Below, piece after piece: positions 27,540 through 36,800 of a stretch of DNA of 64,000 bases. A program made the translations under genes and the position numbers. The notes under the pieces are model-generated. The model searched no databases, was not told the DNA's origin, and saw only the letters and a program-made list of their open reading frames with translations. Location of the stretch: the NCBI RefSeq assembly GCF_013868135.1, contig NZ_JACEMU010000017.1, positions 137,853 to 201,852 on the forward strand, written 5' to 3'. This stretch comes from Paracoccus sp. S1E-3 (GTDB lineage: Bacteria; Pseudomonadota; Alphaproteobacteria; Rhodobacterales; Rhodobacteraceae). Each line of letters opens with the position of its first letter. Positions within the stretch are counted from its first letter, which is position 1.

Positions 27540-29416
27540 TGGGGCGTCTCCGTCTCGGGCGTCTCGGTCGCGGCGGCCAGGGCTTCGGCCGTGTCGGTGG
27601 CGGCTTCATAAGACCCCTCGCGCGCCAGCAGCAGGTCGACCCGCCGGTTGGCGGTGCGGCCTTCGTCGGTGGCGTTGTCGCCGACCGGATCATCCTCGCC
27701 GCGGCCGGCGGCTTCCAGCCGGCTGGCATCGGTCATCAGGGGCGCCAGCACCCCCAGCACGGAATCGGCGCGGGCCTGCGACAGCTGGTAATTGTCCTTG
27801 TATTGCCCACGGCCCGACATCGGCACGTTGTCGGTATGGCCCTCGATCAGGACCGGGCCGGGTTCGCTGTTCAGCACCTCGGCAATGCGCGCGGCCAGAT
27901 CGCCGAAACCCGGCTTCACCTGGACCTTTCCGGTGTCGAACAGTTGCAGGTTGCCGACGCGGATGGCGATATAGTCGCCCTTCTGTTCGACCTGCACCCG
28001 GCCATCGGCGATTTCGGGGCTGAAGGCATCGCGGACGCGCTGCAATTGCGTGGTTTCGGGGGCGACGAAGGCGATCTGGGTCGTGCGGTCGATCTGCAGG
28101 GTCGGCGCCCCCTGATGCAGCGCCCGCATCTCCGCCGCCACCGCCGAGCCGTCGCGGTTGATGAGCGTCGAGAAGGTGGCGAAGATCCCCAGCAACGCCG
28201 CTGCGGCGATGCCCGCCACCGCCGGGATCGGGATGGCGCCGAAACGTCGCCGGCGTCCCTGTTCGACCGGCGCCCAGGTGACCGAGATATCCTCGTCCGG
28301 GCGCGGCTTCACCCGGCGCAGGCTTTCATAGATCGCGCCGCGATACCGCGCCAGTTGCACGGCGCCGTTGGGGGCAGTGCGGAACTGGCCTTCGAAGCCC
28401 AGCGACAGGCAGACCAGCATCAGCTCCAGCAGGTTATAGCGTTGGGCGGGGGCCTGCAGGGCTTTCTCGACCTCCTGAAAGAAACCGACGCCGGAATCGC
28501 GCTTGTGGAAGAAGCGTGCGACCATCGAATATTGCTGCCAGTCGCCGCGATTGCCGCCGGGCAGGTTCTGGACGATATCGTCCGCCGTGCCCGACAGCGC
28601 ATATTTCGCCACCAGCACCTCATGCGGGTCCACGCCGGCGGCGCGGGCATTCTGCTCGAAGCGCTCGATCTCGCGGGTCACATGCTCCATCAGGGGGGCG
28701 ACCTGCAGTTCCACCAGCCCGGTGCGCAAGCGGCCCAGCAGGATCAGCAGCGGCGCCGCCGCCGCCAGCAACGGGTTCGAGGACGAGGCCGCGCCAAGGT
28801 CGCGGACGCGCAGCGCCTCGTGCAGGGGGATGCGCGGCGTCGTCTGGCGAGGGGCGCTGTCGGGCTGGTGATATTGCGGAAAGAAGCCCTCATCGCCCTG
28901 ACCGGGCGCACGGCCGATCTGCCCTACCTGATCGAACGGGCTGGCAGAGCCGCCGTGACCCGCCTGCCCGACCGGCGCCCCCGGATAGCCCGGCTGAGCG
29001 CCATGCGGCGCCGCCGGATAGGCGGGGAAGGGCGAGCCAGACTGCGCGGGCGCCGAGGGCGCCCCGACCCAGGTCCCCCCTGAGGGCGGGGCATGGCCGG
29101 AAGGATAACCGCCCGGCGCGGGATAACCACCCGGCTGCGGACCGCCGGGCGGATAGCCCCCCGGTCCCGGTGCATAGCCCGGCGTCTGTCCTGGCGCGGG
29201 GGGATAGGGGTTGGCATAGGGCGACTGCTGGCCCGGCGGGTTCAGCTGGCCGCCGATGACGGTGCGGTCGTCCCCGCGCGCGGGGGGGGCGGGAAAGGGC
29301 GATTGTGGCTGACCGAACGGGTCGTCGGCCGGCCGGCTCTGGCCGGGGCCCTGACCGAATCCGTTGCGGCCGCCAAGATCGGTGCGGTCGTCGTCGTCCT
29401 TGCGCCCTCCGGCCAT
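27536..29416 (-). CDS. tssL: T6SS membrane complex protein TssL with OmpA-like C-terminus
   Basis: 626 residues. The N-terminal 160 residues are a Gly/Pro/Gln-rich cytoplasmic arm with two Thr motifs, DRTDLGG (Thr12) and DRTVIGG (Thr52). A DotU-type domain follows (about 195-375), then a single helix (IPAVAGIAAAALLGIFATF) and a periplasmic OmpA/Pal domain (VLIEGHTDNVP, NYQLSQARADSVL) that should grip peptidoglycan. In Agrobacterium, TssL Thr14 is phosphorylated by PpkA and bound by Fha; Thr12 is well placed for that. I prefer the ATG at 29416, which overlaps the tssK stop (TGATG) and has GGAGG upstream, over a GTG one codon earlier. Confidence 0.95.
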   Translation of the reverse strand: MAGGRKDDDDRTDLGGRNGFGQGPGQSRPADDPFGQPQSPFPAPPARGDDRTVIGGQLNPPGQQSPYANPYPPAPGQTPGYAPGPGGYPPGGPQPGGYPAPGGYPSGHAPPSGGTWVGAPSAPAQSGSPFPAYPAAPHGAQPGYPGAPVGQAGHGGSASPFDQVGQIGRAPGQGDEGFFPQYHQPDSAPRQTTPRIPLHEALRVRDLGAASSSNPLLAAAAPLLILLGRLRTGLVELQVAPLMEHVTREIERFEQNARAAGVDPHEVLVAKYALSGTADDIVQNLPGGNRGDWQQYSMVARFFHKRDSGVGFFQEVEKALQAPAQRYNLLELMLVCLSLGFEGQFRTAPNGAVQLARYRGAIYESLRRVKPRPDEDISVTWAPVEQGRRRRFGAIPIPAVAGIAAAALLGIFATFSTLINRDGSAVAAEMRALHQGAPTLQIDRTTQIAFVAPETTQLQRVRDAFSPEIADGRVQVEQKGDYIAIRVGNLQLFDTGKVQVKPGFGDLAARIAEVLNSEPGPVLIEGHTDNVPMSGRGQYKDNYQLSQARADSVLGVLAPLMTDASRLEAAGRGEDDPVGDNATDEGRTANRRVDLLLAREGSYEAATDTAEALAAATETPETETPQ

Positions 29417-30750
29417 CACGTCCCCTCCGGCACCGCCCAGAATTCAAGTTGCAGATCGGGCCAGTCGCCCGCGAAATGCATCCCCACCGCCGGTGCGACG
29501 GAAAATTCGCGCCACAGCGGCGAGTTCTTCTCCAGCCGGAAATAGACGTGGCTGGACAGAACCCGGATCTGCCGGGGCGGGTTCGGCATATGCAGCAGCT
29601 GGATGCCGGGCAGGTTGTTGTTCACGATCTCGGCCATGCGGGTGTTCGGACCGACCTTGCACAATTCGGGGAACTGGGCCTGCACCTGCGCCAGCGGCTT
29701 CGCGCTTTGCACCTCGATGATGAAGGTCGCCTCGCGGAACAGATTGCGATCGGCGACCTGCGCCAGATAAGAGTTCTGGCGCACCTGCTGTAGCGGCAGA
29801 CGGATCGCCCGGCCGATCTCGCGCGACAGGAAGCGCTGGATGTCGGCCACAATGGGCGCGAAGCTTTCCTTCGGATTTTCATGGTCATAAGCGGGGTAAT
29901 CCGCCGCCATGCGGTTGGCGCCGTCAAAAGTCGCCAGTTCGCCCGCCAGCGCGATCAACTGGCGATACAGCATCTCGGGGTGGAGCGCGAAGGTCTTGGA
30001 CAGGTGCCGCAGCAGGCCGATATTGCGGTTCAGCACCATCAGCATCAGATAATCCGCGGCCTGCATTCCACCTCCGGCCGAGGGGTCGGCGGCAAAGCGC
30101 GCCAGGCTTTCCAGCCGCGCCTCGATCCAGCCGATCACGCGGGTCAGATAGCCGAGGATCTGCGGATGGGCGCCGATCACCAGCGCCGGCGGCGGCGCGG
30201 TCTCGTCCAGCGTCACCACACCGTCGCGCACCTCGGAGATGCGGGCGATGCGCAGGTTCTGATAGCCGGGGCGCGGAGTCTTGCGGATGACCAGTTCCAG
30301 TCGGGGCACTGCCAGTTCCAGCACCTGTTCATTGCGTCCGGCGGCGGCGGTATCGGCCACGGCTTCGGTCAGGATCCCCCAGCGGGTGGAGCTGCCTTCC
30401 TCCTGATAGGGGGCCATGTCGCGCATGTTGGGCGAGCTGTCGGGCAGCGTCAGCCAGACGAACTGGCCGGCGGCGTCGTCGGGCACGGCGACGGGAACGG
30501 GCAGCGGCCCGGTGCCCGGCGCGTCGAACGGCGTGCCGTCGGGCATCACCCCCGAAATCGCCCGCAGGCTGATGCGGCCCTGCTGGCAGGCATCGCGGTC
30601 CACGGTCAGGTCGCTGACGCCCCAGGGGTAGGGGGTCAGCAGCCGGGTGCGCGCGTTGACGAGATTTTCGACATAGCGATCAGCCTGCTGAAGATGCTGG
30701 GGCTGCATGAACAGCCCCTCTTTCCAGGCAACCTTGCTGAACCACGACAT
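29416..30750 (-). CDS. tssK: T6SS baseplate-membrane connector TssK
   Basis: 444 residues. The start VAWKEGLFMQPQHLQQADRY is the hallmark of TssK/VasE, with LRHLSKTFALHPEMLYRQLI in the middle and RIRVLSSHVYFRLEK-like residues near the end. TssK trimers link the TssFG wedges to the TssM/TssL complex. It is the first T6SS core gene of the reverse arm, with a GGGGAG ribosome site, and lies 95 bases downstream of the autotransporter gene. Confidence 0.95.
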   Translation of the reverse strand: MSWFSKVAWKEGLFMQPQHLQQADRYVENLVNARTRLLTPYPWGVSDLTVDRDACQQGRISLRAISGVMPDGTPFDAPGTGPLPVPVAVPDDAAGQFVWLTLPDSSPNMRDMAPYQEEGSSTRWGILTEAVADTAAAGRNEQVLELAVPRLELVIRKTPRPGYQNLRIARISEVRDGVVTLDETAPPPALVIGAHPQILGYLTRVIGWIEARLESLARFAADPSAGGGMQAADYLMLMVLNRNIGLLRHLSKTFALHPEMLYRQLIALAGELATFDGANRMAADYPAYDHENPKESFAPIVADIQRFLSREIGRAIRLPLQQVRQNSYLAQVADRNLFREATFIIEVQSAKPLAQVQAQFPELCKVGPNTRMAEIVNNNLPGIQLLHMPNPPRQIRVLSSHVYFRLEKNSPLWREFSVAPAVGMHFAGDWPDLQLEFWAVPEGT

Positions 30751-30845
30751 CGGGAAATCTCCCCTTCAAAAAATCGAACCGATCCGGCCGGCGCGCCGCC
30801 GCCCGGAACAGGCCCGCAGACTAAATCACTGCCGGGCGGATGCAA

Positions 30846-33800
30846 TCAGAACTGCCACCGGATCTGCCCGGTCACCCCGACGCTGTCGATATTGCTGCCG
30901 AAGCGGCCGTCGATGCGCGCACTGGTCGAGAACTGGCGCGCCCCGCCGGCGCGGCCGGGGTTCAGCACCTTCAGATAGTTCGCCCCGATGCTGAGTTCGG
31001 TATAGGATTTCAGGTTGTCCGAGGTCATCACCTGGGTTTCATATCCCTCCAGGTCGTCATTATACAGCCGCGAGACGGCCGCATCCGCGAAGTCCTTGTA
31101 ATAGGTCGCGGTGGCGAAGGTCTGGATGGCGGCGTTCTCCTCCAGCCGGACGAAGGACTTGCTGACGGTGGCGCCGACGAAGCCGATCTGGCGCTCGCTG
31201 TCGTCGAACTCCATCCAGAAACCATCCTCGAAGCTGATGCTGTCGGTCGAGTATTTGGACCAGGCAAATCCGACCGTCGGGGTCAGGTTCCAGCCCGTCT
31301 TGGCAATCGGCATCGAATAACTGACCGAACCCGACAACGTATAGCCGTCGCTGCTGAAGTCGGGATCGGTGATCCCCAGACCATCGCCGACGACCGGCTT
31401 GTTCTTCAATTCGAAGTCGGTCTTTTCCATGCGGAACTGCAGGTCGGCCACCCAGCGGTCCTTGCTGGCCGTGGCATAGACGCCGATATAGCGCTGCTGG
31501 AAGTCGGTGGTGGTGATGCTGGACAGCGCCCCGGTGGTCGCCTGCGAATCGTAGCCGTTGATGGCATAGATCGGTTGGCGCGAGTCGCCGATGTTGACGC
31601 CACCAAGCGCCCCGAAGGCCATATCCCAGCCGTCGAACCGGTCATCGAAACAGGCCAGGTCGATGCCGCCCTGCATCCCGTAATAGCTGGCCGAGACCTT
31701 GTTGTTCAGCACGCTGACCTGGTTGTCGGTCTTGCCTTCGACATCGGCGGTCCCGCCTGTGGCCCGGCCCCAGCCGCCGACGCCGCAGGGCTTGTCGGCG
31801 CTGTCCACAACCAGACCGGTGACATAGGGGCTGGTCGGCCGGTTGATGACCGAGCCGATCAGCGACTGCACCAGCGTGACGTTGGCGAACATGGCCCCGA
31901 TGGCCGGGTTCACCTGGCTGACCAGCGTCAGGTCGCCCCCCGCATTCATCTGGTCGACCGAATAGACGATCCGCTCGGAGGCGTTCGAAAGCGGCGTCGC
32001 CGAATAGGTGAAGTCATTCTGGCTGCCGAAGCTGTCATCGACATCCAGCAGCATCACCCGCTTGCCCACCAGCGAGCCGGTCTCCTTGTCGGGGCTGGAG
32101 AAGGTCAGCTGCAGATTGCCGGTGGTCCGTCCGCCGTCGACCACGATCTGGTCAGCCGCCAGCGTATCGCCGGTCTTGACGTCCATCAGCACGGCGCCAT
32201 TGCCCGCCAGTCCGCCCAGCGTCAGCTTGCCGGTGGGACTGCCGTTCTGCATGTCGATGGTACCGTTATTGGTCAGCCGCCCGGCGATCCTGCCGCTGAT
32301 GTCGTTCGTCGCCAGCGTCCCCTCGTTGGTGGCGGCGCCGCGCAGCGTGCCATCGAGGACCAGTGTGGTGCCTTTCGAGATCAGCGTGTTCGCGGCGCTG
32401 ATGCGGGTGCCGCTGGCGATCCTGTGGTTCTTGTCCAGCGTCAGCCTGCCGCCGATCGACAGGCCGTCATTGGTGACCAGCTTGCCGCCCGTATAGGTGA
32501 CATTGCCGGTCACGGTCCCGCCCAGAGAGGCAGTGCCGGACGTGGCCTGCAGCGACCCATCCAGCGTACCCGTCTGCGTATAGGCGCCGTAGTTGGTGAC
32601 CGTGGTGGTATCGAGGGTGCCACGCAACCTGAGGGCCGAGTTGAATCCGTTGGTGACGCCGCTCAGCACCGTCAGCGTGGTGCCGGCCTCGATCGTCATG
32701 CTGGAGCCGGTCGCAGCCTTGGGCGCCGCCGCAGAGGTCATCGCCGCGGCACGGTTGGTGCTGGGGAGGGCGCCGTTGGTGATCGCGCCCTTGATCGTCA
32801 GGTCCTTGCTCAACGACAGGGTGGCGCCCCTGTTGATCAGGTCCTTGGTGATCGTGCCACTCATCGAGGTCGTGCTGCCCGCACGGGTGGTCAGCGACCC
32901 GTCGATGGTGCCGTTGCCGGCCACCGTGCCGCCATTGTCGACATTGCCGGTGACAGTGCCACGGTCAAAGGTGATAATGCTGCCGGTGGCATTGGCGACA
33001 TCGGCCTGCACATTGCCTGCGATGTTGAGCTGGCCGTTGTTGCGAACCGCGTTGGCCGAGGCGAGCGTGTCACCCGCATTGACTTTCACGTTCCCGTTGT
33101 TGGTCAGCTGGCCGGCAGTCAGCGCACCATTCGTCGTCACCGTGCCGGTGTTGAGGATCTCTGTGACCTTGCCGGACAGATTGGCGTTGTTGCTGTTGGT
33201 CAGCCTGCCGTTGATGGTGCCACCGGTCAGGCGCAGCGTCTTGGCGTTGCTGACATTGCCGTCCAGCGTTCCGGCAATCGTCATCAGGCCGCTGTTGGTG
33301 GCGGTGGTCCGGGTGACCAGCTGGTCGGTCGCCTCGACTGCGATCACGCCGGTTCCGGTGTTGTTCAGACCGGCCACCGTCAGCTTGCCCAGGATGTTCA
33401 GGCTCTTGTTGTTGGTGATCCTGCCCGCGTTGCCGCCGATATTGGCATTGCCGCTGTTGGTCAGGCCGCCGGTCAGCTTGCCGTTGCCCCGGACCACGCC
33501 GCGGTTGATCAGCAGGCCGGTCATCTCGCCGCCTTCCAGCTGCAGGGTGCCGGCAAGGTTGTTCGACAGCCCCCCATCCAGCGTGCCGCCGAGGCTGATA
33601 GTGCCACTGTTCGCCCCCGTCGCGGCGGTGCCGAGCGTATTCCCCTTGGAGATATTCAGCGTCGCCTGGTTGACCAGCTTGCCAAGCGCCAGCCGGCCGG
33701 TCGCGTTCAGGGTTCCGGTGTTGGTCAGCGTCCCGGTGACCGTGCCGGCACCGGCGAGCGTGCCGCTATTGCTGACCGCGCCGTCGATGGTGCCACCGCG

Positions 33801-36800
33801 CATGTCGGTCGTCGCCCCGGCGCGGTTCTGGACATCGCCTTTCAGCCGACCTGAAATGGCGAGACGGCTGGTGTTGAAGGTCTTCTTGGCCGCCAGCGTC
33901 TGGCCCGCGCCCACATTGGTCAGGCCGCTATTGGTCAGGAAGCCCTCGATGGTGCCATTGCCCAACAGGGTGCCCCCATTACGGACATCGCCGGTGATGA
34001 GGCCGTTGCCGCTCAGTGCCGTGGTGGCGTCGGCGTCGCTGGTCAGCGTGGCGTCCAGCTTGCCGGCCACGCTCAACAAGCCCTGATTGTCGACCACATT
34101 GGCCGAGGCCAGCGTGGTGCCGGCCTTGACGTTGGTGCTGCCGGTATTGGTCAGGTTGGCGATGGTCATCGTGCCATTGGTCACCAGCGTGCCGGCGTTG
34201 CTCAGGCTGTTGCTGAGGGTTCCATGACCGCCAATCAGGCCGATGTTGGTGACCGGGCCGGTGATGGTGCCCCCGTTCAGCAGCACATTCGCCTCCGCGC
34301 CGTTCACCAGACCGGCGCGCAGCGTCCCGTCGACCTGCACCAGCCCCTTCTGGTTGTCGACGGCCGCGGTCGAGACCAGCTGATCGCCGGCCTCCACCCG
34401 CACGGTGCCGGTATTGACCAGCCCGGTTACGTTCAGGGTGCCGGCCGTGCTCAGCCGGCCCGCATTGGTGACCCCCGACATCTGACCGGCAATAGCGGCG
34501 ATGCCGGTATTCTCCAGATTGCCCGCAATGGTCCCGCTGCCCGTCATGATGCCGGCATTGTTGACGGTCTTGGTGATGGTGCCCCCATCCAGCCTGGTCG
34601 AGCTGTTGGCCTTGTTGATCAGGGCGCCATCCAGCGTGCCGGTGACGCGCACATGGCCGCTGTTGTCAATCGGAACGTCGGCGGTCAGGGTGTTGCCGTT
34701 CTCGACCAGGATCTGGCCGCCATTGGTGATCTGGGCCGCCACCTTGCCGGTGCCGGTGAGGATGCCGGAGTTGTTGAGTGTCCCGTTCAGCGTGCCGCCA
34801 TTGACCAACCGGACGCGGGCGCCGCCGACATTGGTAAGCGGGGCGGTCAGTGTGCCGCCGATGGTCATCGTGCCAGCGGTGTTTTTGGCGTTTGCCGCCG
34901 TGACCGCGCCGTTCGTGTTGATGGTGAAGTTGCCGGTGTTTTCCAGCGCATCGACGTTCGACAGGCTGCCATTTGCCTGCACCAGGAAGTCGCCGCGGTT
35001 GGTGATGCTGTTATTGGCCGCGTTCTGGGCGGCGGTGACCGTGACATTGCCACTGGCCGCGTTCAGCAGGCCGCCATTCATCGGGCTGGTGCCGTCCAGC
35101 GTCAGGTTGCCGTAGTTGGCGACGAAGCCGTTCAGGGTCACGCCGGAGGTGCTGACGTTCGAATTCTTGCCGAACGAGATGATATCGGCTTCGATCGTCA
35201 GGCTGCTGCCGGCGCCCGTGACATTGATCGTGCCGTTGTTGTGGAAGGTGCCGTTTTTGACAAAAAGCTGCGCGTCGGCAACCGTCCCGGTGATGGTCCC
35301 GTGGTTGGTCAGGTTGCCGCTTACCGTCGAGATACCGGTGACGTTGGTGGTCGCGCCCAGCTGATTGACCACGGTTCCGGTGACACTGGCATTGTTCAGG
35401 TTCAGTGTATTTTCGTTCGACAAGCCGCCATTGGCCTCGAGCGTATTGTTGACGGTCAGGGCGCCGCCGTTGGTATAGGCCCCTTGCGAGACCAGCTTGC
35501 CGTTCACGGTGATCGCACCGGTGCCTTCCACCGTGCCGTTGGAGGTCAGCGTCTCGCCGGTATCGACGGTGATGGTGCCGGTGTTTTTCAGGCGGCCGAC
35601 GGTCAGGTTTCCGTCGAGGCTCAGCTGGTTGTTGCTGTTGTCCAGCGTGCCGGTGATCGCGCCGCCAAGGTTCGCAGTACCATTGTTCGTGACATTGCCT
35701 GCGATCCTGACCTTGCTGTTCAGAACGCCACTGGCATTGTTGGTCACGTTGCCGGTGATGGTGTTGCTGTTGGCCAGCAGGCCGCTGTTGTCGACATTCC
35801 CCGACAGTTCGCCCAGCACGCGCACCGTGCCGCCCTGTTCGTTGGTGATCGTGCCGGTCGAGGTCAGCGTCTGCCCGGCCTTCACCTCGACCGTGCCGGT
35901 CTGGCGGTTGGTCAGGCTGCCGGTTTTCAGGTTGCCGGTGAGGGTCAGGTTGCTGGTGCTGTTGTCCAGGTTTCCGGTGATCTCGCCCGCCAGGTTCGCG
36001 GTGCCGTCATTGTCGAGGTTGCCGTCGATTCTGGCGCTGCTGTTGATGGTGCCGATATTCGCGACATTGCCCTTGATGCCGCCGCTGTTGGAACCCGTCC
36101 CCTGCAGGTTCAGCGTGCCGCTGTTGTCCACAGTGTTGGTGGAGGTGAGCGTGGCCCCGCCATTCACGTCCAGCGTGCCCGAGTTGGTCACACGTGCCAC
36201 GTTGAGATTGCCGGTCACGTCGACATCGGTGCCGCTGTTGTTCAGGGTGCCCGAAATCGAGCCGGCCAGATCCGCCGTCCCGCTGTTGGTCAGGCTGCCG
36301 ACGATATCGCCGGTGCTGGTGATGTGGCCGACCGCCCCGGTCATGGTGTCATTCTGGTTGGTGACGGAGCCGATGATCTTTCCGGAGTTGGTGATGGTCC
36401 CGGTGTTCAGAACGGTATTGGAGTCAAGTTCGGCGCCATTCCTGATCGTCAGCGTCGCCTTGTTGCCGAGGTTGTTGAACGCGTCGAGGTCGTCAACTTC
36501 GGCGTTGGTTTCAAGCGTGAAGCCGCGTGTGTTGGTGATGCCGAAATCATTACCGCCATTATTATCAGTGCCGTCCAGCCTGACACCTTCGGCAACGGTG
36601 ACCATAACAGTGTCGCTGCCTTCGATCAGCAGGCCGCCCCGAACGTCTCCGTCGAAAAGGTCCTCATTGCTGGAGTAGACGTGGTTGCGGTTCAGGACCT
36701 CAGTGCCGATGAGGATGACATTGTCCTGCGCAACGTAATTGCCACCCAGCAGAAACTCCTTCGCCTCGATTGTCCGATCCTCGAACCACCAGACGTTGTC

